Program-made: the position numbers and the translations under genes | Notes under the pieces: generated by a model | Told to the model about the DNA's origin: nothing | Seen by the model: only the letters and a program-made list of their open reading frames with translations | The model's database searches: none | Shown here: positions 10,228 to 18,577 of the stretch, one piece after another | How positions within the stretch are numbered: position 1 is the first letter of the stretch | Layout of the letters: each line of letters starts with the position of its first letter | NCBI GenBank assembly: GCA_902544065.1 | Contig: CACCAS010000001.1 | Span: 215,088 to 279,087 of the forward strand | Direction: 5' to 3' | Source of the DNA: an uncultured Pelagibacteraceae bacterium | Lineage (GTDB): Bacteria; Pseudomonadota; Alphaproteobacteria; Pelagibacterales; AG-422-B15 | DNA: 64,000 nt

Positions 10228-10905
10228 TTAAATTAGTAAATTTTCAAAAATACAGTTATCTGCAAACTTTTGTGATAATTTAAGCTTCTCGTCATTATTA
10301 ATTGTCCACGTTAAAGTTGGCAATTTATTCTTTCGAAGCTCCTGAACATCCATACTTTCTATATTATTTACATCAACTGCTATAAAATCTATATTTAATT
10401 CTTTTACCGTATTTTTCTTTATCTCGTTGCTACTTATAATAAGACCTGTGTTGTAATAGGGAGCGTTATCACGAAACCATTCACACGCCTTTTGGTCAAA
10501 TGATTGAAATGCAACTTCTCCTTGATATGTTCTTGTCAATTCAACTAATCTTTCCTCAATAATTGGATTAAAGTTAGACTTTATTTCTATTAAAATAGGT
10601 ACACGAGAATTAACTTGATAAAACATTTCTTCTAATGTTGGTATTTTTGACTTCGTGTCTAGTAGGTAAATTTGCCTCAACTCATTGCTATGCATTTCAG
10701 CAACATTTTTTTCTAAATTGCATAATCTTTTCAAGCTGTAATCATGAAATACGATTACTTCATGATCTTTAGATAAAACAACGTCACATTCTATGGCAAA
10801 ATTATTTTTAATAGCATTTTCAAAAGCTTCTAAAGAATTTTCAATTATATAATTTTTTTTATGAAGTCCTCGATGAGCTATTGGGCGCTTCAGGAACTCC
10901 TTCAT
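10228..10905 (-). CDS. Glycerophosphodiester phosphodiesterase (first of two)
   Basis: Hydrolyses glycerophosphodiesters to glycerol-3-phosphate and an alcohol. The 225-aa TIM-barrel protein has the GDPD signatures: RPIAHRGLHKKNYIIENSLEAF at the start (catalytic HRG), ECDVVLSKDHEVIVFHD (metal-binding E-x-D and catalytic His) and PILIEIKSN. No signal peptide is seen, so it is cytoplasmic like UgpQ. Its ATG overlaps the RidA-gene stop in an ATGA, and panC follows after four bases. A second GDPD lies at 38670-39422; the two differ clearly and are not a recent duplication. Confidence 0.9.
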   Translation of the reverse strand: MKEFLKRPIAHRGLHKKNYIIENSLEAFENAIKNNFAIECDVVLSKDHEVIVFHDYSLKRLCNLEKNVAEMHSNELRQIYLLDTKSKIPTLEEMFYQVNSRVPILIEIKSNFNPIIEERLVELTRTYQGEVAFQSFDQKACEWFRDNAPYYNTGLIISSNEIKKNTVKELNIDFIAVDVNNIESMDVQELRKNKLPTLTWTINNDEKLKLSQKFADNCIFENLLI

Positions 10906-11369
10906 TTTTCAATAATTGAGAAAATTGATGAAATCTCCACACACGCATTTTTTGGTAGTGAGATACATCCAACAGCTATACGTGAATGTTTTCCATTATC
11001 TGAGAGTATTTCACAAACCACATCTGAAGCTCCATTGATTATCGCTGGATGATCTTCAAAACTACTTTCTGAATTGATATAACCTGCAATATGTACACAA
11101 CTAAAACTTTCTAGGGAATACGATGAGTATATTTGATCTAAAATAGATAGAGTATTTAGCATGCATATTTTTGCTGCTCTTTTTGCTGTCTCAATTGAAT
11201 TTTCTGTAGGTACTTTACCTGTTATGAGTTGGTTTTTGATGAGAGGCAACTGTCCAGAAATATAGATTAAATTGCCTATTTTTTTCGTTGGAATATAATT
11301 ACCAAGAGTTGCAACCTCAAAGTCTTCATAATTTTTATCTATTTCTAAAATCTTATCTTTTAATTTCAT
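10902..11369 (-). CDS. RidA/YjgF-family protein
   Basis: Member of the reactive-imine deaminase superfamily, 155 aa. The longer size and N-terminal extension match the group often written as RidA family rather than the 128-aa archetype. Visible family features are LIYISGQLP near residue 35, the central helices ending in CVHIAGYINS, and SRIAVGCISLPKNACVEI, containing the arginine that binds carboxylates in active RidA proteins. Starting at ATG 11369 gives the usual N-terminus and a 17-base overlap with the upstream HAD gene; longer in-frame starts would run deep into that gene. The substrate is unknown. Confidence 0.82.
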   Translation of the reverse strand: MKLKDKILEIDKNYEDFEVATLGNYIPTKKIGNLIYISGQLPLIKNQLITGKVPTENSIETAKRAAKICMLNTLSILDQIYSSYSLESFSCVHIAGYINSESSFEDHPAIINGASDVVCEILSDNGKHSRIAVGCISLPKNACVEISSIFSIIEK

Positions 11370-12021
11370 CTTCAATAAAATTATATATTTCTTTCCAGCT
11401 GTTTGCACGAAAATCTGCTTCTTTCGGTGTTTTTGCAAGTTTGGAGAGTCTCTCATCTGAAATATAATGAATAGTTTTTGCACGTTTCACTTCAAGTTTT
11501 GAAGAAATAATATGAGGAGCTAGGTCGTCAATAAAAAAGATCTTGCCGTTATAGCTTTTCACTAACTCTTTTATAACAAGTCCTTTAGGGCCATTACCTG
11601 CAATAATCGGCAACTCAAGACCATTATCTCTAAAACATGCCTTTCTATCCTCTAGATACTTGAATGGTATATTTGTTAAAATAATTATTTGAAAATTTAA
11701 TATATTGACGAGATTATTTAACGAATTAATTGAATCTTTGACAAAATCAATTTGTCTTGATCTATTTTTAAAAAAGTTTTCTAGGTGAAACAAAACATCT
11801 TCATTAGAGATTGACTCATTTGAAACCTTATTTTTTATATTGCCAAAGAGTGCGTATGATTTTAAATCGTACCACATTGAGTTATTTTGCAAATAATTTT
11901 CAAAACAAGGTAAAAAGTTTAAAAGAACTTCATCTGCATCTGAGATTAGCAAATGCTTATCTTGAACAATTACAGTTTTACTGATCTGGTCTATTAGACC
12001 TTCGGATAGTTTAGCTTTCAT
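11353..12021 (-). CDS. HAD-superfamily hydrolase
   Basis: A 222-aa haloacid-dehalogenase-fold protein. Motif I is SDADEVLLNF (nucleophile and acid aspartates near residue 28). Motif II is IIILTNIP, a basic residue follows in GNGPKG, and motif IV is the acidic pair in FFIDDLAPH. The sequence between motifs I and II is helical, as in C1-cap enzymes. A TTG at 12027 directly follows the aldehyde dehydrogenase stop; ATG at 12021 is the better start, though no strong ribosome site precedes either. It sits between the dehydrogenase and RidA in one operon. A phosphatase role is likely from the family, substrate unknown. Confidence 0.8.
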   Translation of the reverse strand: MKAKLSEGLIDQISKTVIVQDKHLLISDADEVLLNFLPCFENYLQNNSMWYDLKSYALFGNIKNKVSNESISNEDVLFHLENFFKNRSRQIDFVKDSINSLNNLVNILNFQIIILTNIPFKYLEDRKACFRDNGLELPIIAGNGPKGLVIKELVKSYNGKIFFIDDLAPHIISSKLEVKRAKTIHYISDERLSKLAKTPKEADFRANSWKEIYNFIEDEIKR

Positions 12022-12027
12022 TGCCAA

Positions 12028-13518
12028 CTATTTAAGTTCTATGAGTGTAAGCTTTGTTTGAGTATATTGGCCTAACGCTTCAAGTGATTTATCTCTTCCA
12101 AAACCTGATTGCTTATATCCCCCGTGAGGTAATGACATATCTCCATCACTGACACTATTTATTAATACTTTGCCACTTTTAATTCTCTTTGCAAGCTTAT
12201 GAACTTTATTAAGATCATTGGACCAAATCATTGCATTTAATCCATAGTTTGTATCATTAGCAATTTCTAAAGCTTCATCTTCATTTTCAAAATCTATAGT
12301 ACACAAAACTGGACCAAATATTTCTTCCTTAGCAACTTTCATTGAATTCTTAACATCTTTAAATACTGTAGGGTTAACATAACAACCACCTGTTTCCTGT
12401 AAAACTTGTTCACCTCCAGTAATAACATTTGCTCCTTCATTTTTGCCATTGTCAATGTAATCCATAATTCTTTTAGTTTGAGTATGATCAACAATAGAGC
12501 CCATCAGAGTACTTGGATCAAAGGGATCGCCGGGTGCCCATGGCTTCGAGTACTTTACAACCTTTTCTAAAAATTCATCTTTAATAGAATTCTCTACAAG
12601 CAGTCTTGATGGCGCATCACATACTTGACCACTATTTCCAAACATTCCGTCAGCAGCCATTTTAGCAGCATGATCTAGATCAGGCGCGTCAGCAAAAATA
12701 ATATTTGGAGATTTTCCTCCACATTCAAGTGAAACTCTTTTCATGTTTGATTGACCTGCATAAGATAAAAAATATCTGCCAACTTCTGTAGAGCCTGTAA
12801 AACCTAATTTGTCAACATCCATATGCGTACCAAGAGCTTTTCCAGCAGTAGGGCCAAAACCTGGAATGACATTAAATACTCCTTCTGGTATTCCAGCTTC
12901 CATCGCTAATTCAGCAACCCTTAATGCTGATAGTGGTGATTGTTCAGCTGGTTTTAGAATAAAACTATTTCCAGTTGCAAGTGCTGGAGCAAATTTCCAG
13001 CAGGCCATAAGCAATGGGAAATTCCATGGAGTAACTGCGCCAACAACTCCCAGCGGTTCTTTAGTAATGGTTGCTATAATATTATCGCTTGTAGGAGCAA
13101 CATCATCGTACAATTTATCAATAGCCTCAGCATACCATTTAGTACAATTTATACATGCTGCTATATCTCCTGTCGCTCTTGTTATTGGTTTGCCCATATT
13201 TAAAGTTTCTAACAGTCCAAGTTCCAAAATATTTTTTTTCATTAGGTCTGCGAAATTAAAAAGTATTTTTTTTCTTTTTGAGGGAGCCATTCTTGACCAT
13301 GAGCCTTTTTCAAAAACTGCTCTTGCTGCCTTTACAGCATTATTGATATCCTCAACATCACACTCAGACACATTTGCAATTAATGAGCCGTCAACTGGAC
13401 TTATGCTTTCAAAGGTTTTACCTGTAACAGAATTAGTATAATTGCCATTGATGAATGCTTGTGTTTTAAAATCAATCGATGATTTTTTTTCGATTACATC
13501 ATTTAGAGCGAGAGCCAT
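12028..13518 (-). CDS. NAD(P)-dependent aldehyde dehydrogenase (PuuC-like)
   Basis: Oxidises an aldehyde to the acid, 496 aa, full length. Catalytic residues are visible: N166 in TPWNFP, E265 in SLECGGKSPN and the nucleophile C300 in GNSGQVCDAPSRLL. The glycine-rich FTGSTEVGRYF binds the cofactor. The overall form resembles gamma-glutamyl-gamma-aminobutyraldehyde, betaine-aldehyde or aminopropanal dehydrogenases; these cannot be told apart by eye. An AAAGG ribosome site lies at 13525-13529. It heads a cluster with HAD, RidA, GDPD and panC, whose genes abut or overlap. A 210-codon antisense frame inside it is a composition artefact. Confidence 0.9.
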   Translation of the reverse strand: MALALNDVIEKKSSIDFKTQAFINGNYTNSVTGKTFESISPVDGSLIANVSECDVEDINNAVKAARAVFEKGSWSRMAPSKRKKILFNFADLMKKNILELGLLETLNMGKPITRATGDIAACINCTKWYAEAIDKLYDDVAPTSDNIIATITKEPLGVVGAVTPWNFPLLMACWKFAPALATGNSFILKPAEQSPLSALRVAELAMEAGIPEGVFNVIPGFGPTAGKALGTHMDVDKLGFTGSTEVGRYFLSYAGQSNMKRVSLECGGKSPNIIFADAPDLDHAAKMAADGMFGNSGQVCDAPSRLLVENSIKDEFLEKVVKYSKPWAPGDPFDPSTLMGSIVDHTQTKRIMDYIDNGKNEGANVITGGEQVLQETGGCYVNPTVFKDVKNSMKVAKEEIFGPVLCTIDFENEDEALEIANDTNYGLNAMIWSNDLNKVHKLAKRIKSGKVLINSVSDGDMSLPHGGYKQSGFGRDKSLEALGQYTQTKLTLIELK

Positions 13519-13524
13519 AGGGTG

Positions 13525-13529
13525 CCTTT
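13525..13529 (-). promoter_or_regulatory. Ribosome binding site of the aldehyde dehydrogenase gene
   Basis: On the minus strand AAAGG precedes the ATG at 13518 by six bases. Few genes in this window have so clear a site, which supports independent initiation at the head of the five-gene cluster. Confidence 0.6.
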
Positions 13530-13581
13530 CAGAAACTTCTTTAAATATTTTTTATAAAGTTAATGTAAGATACAGATATTT

Positions 13582-16131
13582 TTATTTTTTTGAAGATTTT
13601 TTCTTCGGTATCTTCTTTTTTTTCCCCATTTTTTCCATCTTTTTCTCAATTAGATCAATGGCAACTTCAATTTCTATTTCTTCTGGATCAATGTTGTCAG
13701 GAATTGTGGCATTTACTGTCTTATATTTTATATAGGGACCAAACTTACCTTTCATAACTTTTATTGGCTTTTTATCCTCAGGGTGCTCACCAAGAGTTTT
13801 GATTTCAGATGAACTTTTTAGCCTTCCTGGCTTAGCGTTTGCTAAAAGTGTTACAGCTCTATTAATTCCAATTTCAAATATCTCTGAATTATCCTCAAGG
13901 CTTGCATTTTTGTCACTGCAAGTAATGTATCCACCATAGCGACCATAATTTACGCTTATCATTTCACCATTTTCAGGATGAGTGCCAATTTCTCGAGGAA
14001 GGCTTAAAAGATAATTGGCTTTATCAAGATCAATTTCTGAAGCCGGTATTCCTTTTGGAATACTTGCTCTTTTTGGTTTTTCTTTTTGATCATTGTCACC
14101 AAGCTGTATGTAGGGTCCGAATCTGCCACTTAAAAGTTTAATCTCTTTGTTTGTTTCCGTGTCTACTCCAAGAATTGTATCTTCAACCACTTCTTTTATT
14201 TTTCTTGGAGAAATAGGTCTTGTAAATTTACATTCAGGATAATTTGAACAGCCAACGAATGCACCAAATCTGCTAACTTTTAAGCTCAGTTCACCTTCAC
14301 AAGATGGGCAACAGCGTGTAATATTTTTTCCCTCTGGTTCAATAAAAATATGATTTTTAAGGCTATCATTTAGATGATCCAGAACATTTGTAATTCTTAA
14401 ATCGGTTACCTCTCCTATATTTGAAGAGAAATTCTTCCAAAATTTTTCTAGAAATTCTTTCCAATCTATTTGACCAGACGTTATTTCATCAAGTGACTCT
14501 TCCATTTCAGCTGTGAATTCATAGTCAACGTATCTTGAGAAAAAGCCCTTAAGAAAACCTGTAATGAGAATAGCTCTGTCTTCAGGTATAAAACGATTTT
14601 TCTCTACCTCAACATAATTTCTCATTTTTAAAACTGATATTATACTTGCATAGGTTGACGGCCTTCCAATTCCAAGTTCCTCAAGTTTTTTTACCAATGT
14701 TGCCTCTGAATATCTAGGAGGAGGCAGAGTAAAGTGTTGAGTGCTTAAAGGATCAACATTTTCAATTTTGTCTTCTAGCTTAATGTTGGGAAGGTCCTTA
14801 TCTTCCTCATTATCATCTAAATCAGTGTCATCTGATTTTTTATTAAATTCACTATATATGTTTAAGAAACCATCAAATGTCTGGATTGAGCCATTCGCTC
14901 TAAGTTTTAATGATTCATCTTCACTTGAAATCGATATTGCAGTCCTTTCAAATGCTGCTGAATTCATTTGACTAGCCAGTGATCTTTTCCAAATTAAGTC
15001 ATAAAGCTTAAAGCCATCTGCATCTAGATATTTCTTCATATCTTCAGGTTTTCTTAACACGTCAGTTGGCCTAATGCCTTCATGGGCTTCCTGAGCATTT
15101 TTTGCTTTTTTACTTTTAAAACTCCTAATTTCTTTTGGAAGGTACGCTGGATCAAAGTTATCTTTTATAAATTTTCTATATGAATCTATGGCCTCTTTTG
15201 ATAAGTCAGTGCTATCTGTCCTCATGTAAGTTATCAACCCAGTTGTTTCACCGTTTATTTCGACTCCTTGGAAAAGACGCTGAGCAATTTGCATTGTTCT
15301 TGAGGCACCAAATCCAAAAATACTTGAGGCAGTTTGCTGAAGAGTAGATGTACTAAATGGAGCGTCTGGGTTTCTAGAAGCAGGTTTTTTCGTAATGTCT
15401 GTAAATTTAAATTTTTTTCCTTTGAAAGACTCAGTAACTTTTTTAGCTTCACTTTCATCTTTAAAAGTGAATTTACCTATTTTCTCATTATTAAAATGAG
15501 TGAGGTTTGACTCAATAGTATTTTCCAAGACATCTATATTAGCTTTTATTTTCCAGTATTCTTGAGGGTCAAAAGACTCAATTTCAACTTCCCTTTCACA
15601 AATTAGTCTTAGTGCAACTGATTGTACTCTTCCTGCAGATTTAGCTCCAGGCAGCTTTCTCCATAAAACAGGAGATAAATTAAAACCGAATAAGTAATCC
15701 AGGGCTCTTCTTGCTAAATACGCATCAACCAATGAGCGATCAAGTTCTCTTGGATTATCAATACCGTTTTTTACTGCTGATTTGGTGATTTCACTAAACA
15801 CGACCCTTTTTACAGTTTTATCTTTTATAAGCTTTTTTTTATTTAATAATTCAATGATGTGCCAGGCGATGGCTTCACCTTCTCGGTCTGGGTCAGTGGC
15901 AAGAAATATATTAGAAGAAGACTCCGCTGCTTCGTATATTTCTTTAATATGTTTTTTTGAGGTATTTGAAACCTCCCATTCGAATGAGAAATCGTTTTCT
16001 GGATCAACTGACCCATTTTTTGAAGGTAAATCTCGAACATGACCAAAGCTCGCAAGGACATTAAATTCATTACCAAGGTATTTATTAATTGTTTTGGCTT
16101 TTGCAGGACTTTCAACAATAACTAAATTCAT
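13582..16131 (-). CDS. topA: DNA topoisomerase I
   Basis: Type IA topoisomerase that relaxes negative supercoils, 849 aa. The Toprim domain starts with NLVIVESPAKAKTINKYLG and contains ATDPDREGEAIAWH (metal site, residues 78-90). The active tyrosine is Y302 in GLITYMRTDST. One four-cysteine zinc ribbon follows (RCCPSCEGEL and GCSNYPEC, about residues 610-640). Then come three Topo_C repeats marked by GRFGPYIQLG, GRYGGYITCSD and GKFGPYIKYK. The extreme C-terminus is a lysine-rich tail. In many alphaproteobacteria topA lies beside dprA; here dprA is missing and plsY is next. Confidence 0.97.
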   Translation of the reverse strand: MNLVIVESPAKAKTINKYLGNEFNVLASFGHVRDLPSKNGSVDPENDFSFEWEVSNTSKKHIKEIYEAAESSSNIFLATDPDREGEAIAWHIIELLNKKKLIKDKTVKRVVFSEITKSAVKNGIDNPRELDRSLVDAYLARRALDYLFGFNLSPVLWRKLPGAKSAGRVQSVALRLICEREVEIESFDPQEYWKIKANIDVLENTIESNLTHFNNEKIGKFTFKDESEAKKVTESFKGKKFKFTDITKKPASRNPDAPFSTSTLQQTASSIFGFGASRTMQIAQRLFQGVEINGETTGLITYMRTDSTDLSKEAIDSYRKFIKDNFDPAYLPKEIRSFKSKKAKNAQEAHEGIRPTDVLRKPEDMKKYLDADGFKLYDLIWKRSLASQMNSAAFERTAISISSEDESLKLRANGSIQTFDGFLNIYSEFNKKSDDTDLDDNEEDKDLPNIKLEDKIENVDPLSTQHFTLPPPRYSEATLVKKLEELGIGRPSTYASIISVLKMRNYVEVEKNRFIPEDRAILITGFLKGFFSRYVDYEFTAEMEESLDEITSGQIDWKEFLEKFWKNFSSNIGEVTDLRITNVLDHLNDSLKNHIFIEPEGKNITRCCPSCEGELSLKVSRFGAFVGCSNYPECKFTRPISPRKIKEVVEDTILGVDTETNKEIKLLSGRFGPYIQLGDNDQKEKPKRASIPKGIPASEIDLDKANYLLSLPREIGTHPENGEMISVNYGRYGGYITCSDKNASLEDNSEIFEIGINRAVTLLANAKPGRLKSSSEIKTLGEHPEDKKPIKVMKGKFGPYIKYKTVNATIPDNIDPEEIEIEVAIDLIEKKMEKMGKKKKIPKKKSSKK

Positions 16132-16213
16132 TTTTTTAAATCACTAATTTTTGCGGATTTAAATATTTATTTTTGCATTTTGTCAAATCTATGAAGAAAA
16201 TAATATAAATAAA

Positions 16214-16227
16214 CCCAGAATACTGGG
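16214..16227 (-). terminator. Short hairpin after plsY, likely terminator
   Basis: Directly after the plsY stop the minus strand reads CCCAG-TATT-CTGGG, a perfect five-base-pair stem with a four-base loop, followed by TTTATTTATATT. Position and the T-rich tail fit a weak factor-independent terminator separating ruvX-pyrB-plsY from topA. Confidence 0.5.
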
Positions 16228-16228
16228 G

Positions 16229-16804
16229 TTATTTAATTTTTTTTTCTGTACCGTTTACGAGTCTTTTAATATTTTCGTAGTGGGAAATGAAGATTATTAA
16301 TGTGAGCGTAAAAATTAATAATTCATCTGAATTAAATAAAAAGTAAGTGAGAAGAATAGAGCTAAAGCTACTTATCAATGCTGAAAGAGATGAAATTCTA
16401 ATTACTAAGAAAATAAAAAACCATATTAATGCAATAAAACTAAATAAGTAAAAATTTATCATAAAGACTATGCCTAAATAAGATGCGAAACCTTTACCTC
16501 CTTTAAATCTAAGCCAAACTGGAAATATATGTCCAATAAGAATAAACAAGCTTGATAAGATAATTAATTGCTCATTAATCATTTGAGTTAAATATATAGC
16601 TAAGCACGCTTTACTAAAATCTAGAATAAGGGTTAATGCAGCTGCACTATAATTTCCAGTTCTAAGGACATTTGTTGTGCCAGTATTTCCTGATCCAAGT
16701 TTTCTAATATCATCAAGTGCAAAAAATTTAGCCAGTATTACGCCTGAGGGTATAGACCCTAAAATATAAGAAGATAAAATTATTAAGATAACTTCTGAAA
16801 TCAT
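16229..16804 (-). CDS. plsY: Acyl-phosphate glycerol-3-phosphate acyltransferase
   Basis: Integral membrane enzyme that transfers an acyl group from acyl-phosphate to glycerol-3-phosphate, the first step of phospholipid synthesis. The 191-aa protein has the three family motifs: SIPSGVILAKFF, GSGNTGTTNVLRTGN and GHIFPVWLRFKGGKGFASYLG. About five hydrophobic helices are visible. It begins right after the pyrB stop. Its partner plsX, which makes the acyl-phosphate, is at 48456-49478. Confidence 0.95.
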   Translation of the reverse strand: MISEVILIILSSYILGSIPSGVILAKFFALDDIRKLGSGNTGTTNVLRTGNYSAAALTLILDFSKACLAIYLTQMINEQLIILSSLFILIGHIFPVWLRFKGGKGFASYLGIVFMINFYLFSFIALIWFFIFLVIRISSLSALISSFSSILLTYFLFNSDELLIFTLTLIIFISHYENIKRLVNGTEKKIK

Positions 16805-17743
16805 TTATTTAAGCAAAATTGCTAAGCAGGCCATTCTGATGGCAACACCATTTTCTACTTGTTCATTAATAACTGATTTATTTACGTCATCAGCTAATGA
16901 ACTCTCTATTTCCACATCTCTATTAATAGGGCCTGGATGCATTACGAGAACATCTTCTTTAGCATTTTTCAATCTTTCTAATGTAAGACCATATTTTAAA
17001 AAGTAATCTTTTGTGCTTGGCAATTCGGTATCTAAAATTCTCTCATTTTGAATTCTAAGCATCATTACTATGTCGGAGTCATTTATTCCTTTATTTAAAT
17101 CATTAAACGTTTCAACTTTATATTTATTTAAGTCACTAGGTTCAAAATATTTTGGATAAACAAATCTGACGCTAGAGCCCATTTTAGTTAACAAATAGTA
17201 ATTTGACCTTGCAACACGACTATGTTCTAGGTCCCCACAGATTGAGACAGTGAGATCTTTAAGAGTTTTTTTGTGATTAAGGATCGTAAATGCATCAAGC
17301 AGTGCTTGGGTAGGGTGTTCATTTACACCCTCGCCAGCATTGATTACGGGACATTCCAAAAGATTCGAAATTTTCTCTGCAGAATTATCCTCATTGTGTC
17401 TTATTATTACAAGGTCAGGATTCATTGCTCCTATAGTTTGCGCTGTATCAAATAAAGTCTCACCTTTTCTAAGAGAGGAGCCTTGAATATTCATATTAAC
17501 CACGTCAGCTCCCAACCGTTTGGCCGCAATTTCAAAGGATATTAATGTTCTTGTAGAAGGTTCAAAAAAAAGATTAATTACTGTTCTTCCAGTAAGAATA
17601 GGATAGTTTTTATTTTTTTCTTTATTCTTAAGTTTAAAAAAAATTCCAAGCTCTAAAATTTTATTAATGTCTTCAACAGTAAGATATTTTATTCCTAATA
17701 AATGTTTTTGACTTATTTCAGGTATTTTAATATCGCTAGACAT
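16805..17743 (-). CDS. pyrB: Aspartate carbamoyltransferase catalytic chain
   Basis: Joins carbamoyl phosphate and aspartate, the committed step of pyrimidine synthesis. The 312-aa protein has the carbamoyl-phosphate motif FFEPSTRTLISFE near residue 60, NAGEGVNEHPTQALLD near residue 135 and HPGPINRDVEIESSLADD near residue 265. Its ATG overlaps the ruvX stop as TAATG. In most alphaproteobacteria pyrC (dihydroorotase) follows; here plsY follows directly, so pyrC must lie elsewhere. No regulatory chain PyrI is present, as expected for this class. Confidence 0.96.
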   Translation of the reverse strand: MSSDIKIPEISQKHLLGIKYLTVEDINKILELGIFFKLKNKEKNKNYPILTGRTVINLFFEPSTRTLISFEIAAKRLGADVVNMNIQGSSLRKGETLFDTAQTIGAMNPDLVIIRHNEDNSAEKISNLLECPVINAGEGVNEHPTQALLDAFTILNHKKTLKDLTVSICGDLEHSRVARSNYYLLTKMGSSVRFVYPKYFEPSDLNKYKVETFNDLNKGINDSDIVMMLRIQNERILDTELPSTKDYFLKYGLTLERLKNAKEDVLVMHPGPINRDVEIESSLADDVNKSVINEQVENGVAIRMACLAILLK

Positions 17744-18237
17744 TAATACTTACTTTTCATTATATAATTTATAGCACCCTCTAAGATAAATGCTGCGGCT
17801 AAGTTATCAATGTCTTTTTTAACCTGTTTTTTTTTAGATCTGCTTTTTTCATTTTTCACATAATTTCTCTCAACAGCAACTGTAGACAGTCTTTCATCCC
17901 AAAATGCATATTTGATGTTTATTTCATTACACATCTTTTCAGCTTTATCTTTTACAGACTGTGCACTTCGTCCTTCAGTTCCATCCATATTCTTAGGAAG
18001 TCCAAATATAATACCTTTTATATTATATTCTGAGATAATACTTTTTAGTATATCAATAATTTTGCTAAATTTATCCTCACAAATAGTTCGTAAAGGTAAG
18101 GCGCCATCTAAACTATGAGTTGATATTGATACACCTATTCTTTTTTTACCAAGATCTAATCCCATAATTCTATTTTGATTTAAAAGAAATGGTTTGAATT
18201 CATATAAATCATCTACTTTGTTTGTTGAATTAAGCAT
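17743..18237 (-). CDS. ruvX: Putative pre-16S rRNA nuclease / Holliday junction resolvase-like YqgF
   Basis: RNase-H-fold nuclease of the YqgF/RuvX family, 164 aa, linked in E. coli to 16S rRNA 5' maturation. The first catalytic aspartate lies in RIMGLDLGKKRIGVSIS near residue 26. GIIFGLPKNMDGTEG and the later WDERLSTVAVER are family motifs, and DNLAAAFILEG near the C-terminus supplies the last acidic residue. It heads ruvX-pyrB-plsY and diverges from gatC; the space to the chosen gatC start is under 50 bases, so promoters must overlap. Confidence 0.93.
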   Translation of the reverse strand: MLNSTNKVDDLYEFKPFLLNQNRIMGLDLGKKRIGVSISTHSLDGALPLRTICEDKFSKIIDILKSIISEYNIKGIIFGLPKNMDGTEGRSAQSVKDKAEKMCNEINIKYAFWDERLSTVAVERNYVKNEKSRSKKKQVKKDIDNLAAAFILEGAINYIMKSKY

Positions 18238-18285
18238 TTTTTATATGTATATCATAGAATGCTTAAACCTTATATATTAGAAAAT

Positions 18286-18573
18286 ATGGAATTTGATAAA
18301 GACAGTCTTTACAAATTAGGAAAGTTATCAAAAATTCAGATTGATGAGAGTAAGTTAAAGTCATTATCATCAGATCTTGGCTCAATCATAGAGTTTATCG
18401 ACAGACTAAAAAGCATTGATACAGAAAATGTTGATCCAACTTCAAATTCGTTAGATCAATCATTGGTTATGAGAGATGATATTGCCTCAGATGTGAATTC
18501 AGCTAATGAAATACTAGAAAATGCTCCACAGAAAGAGCTAGACTTTTTTTCTGTACCCAAAGTAATTGAATAA
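18286..18573 (+). CDS. gatC: Asp/Glu-tRNA amidotransferase subunit C
   Basis: Small subunit that stabilises GatAB, which turns Glu-tRNA(Gln) or Asp-tRNA(Asn) into Gln/Asn-tRNA. I chose ATG 18286, giving 95 aa starting MEFDKDSLYKLGKLSKIQID, which matches the usual GatC N-terminus. An upstream in-frame ATG at 18259 would add nine residues. VDPTSNSLDQSLVMRDDI and the final FFSVPKVIE are typical of the family. gatA starts four bases after the stop. Confidence 0.9.
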   Translation: MEFDKDSLYKLGKLSKIQIDESKLKSLSSDLGSIIEFIDRLKSIDTENVDPTSNSLDQSLVMRDDIASDVNSANEILENAPQKELDFFSVPKVIE

Positions 18574-18577
18574 AATC

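Noticed and set aside
12809..13441. 210-codon plus-strand open frame inside the aldehyde dehydrogenase gene
   Set aside because: It is exactly antisense to conserved dehydrogenase codons, shows no known domain and no ribosome site. Such frames are common opposite long genes.
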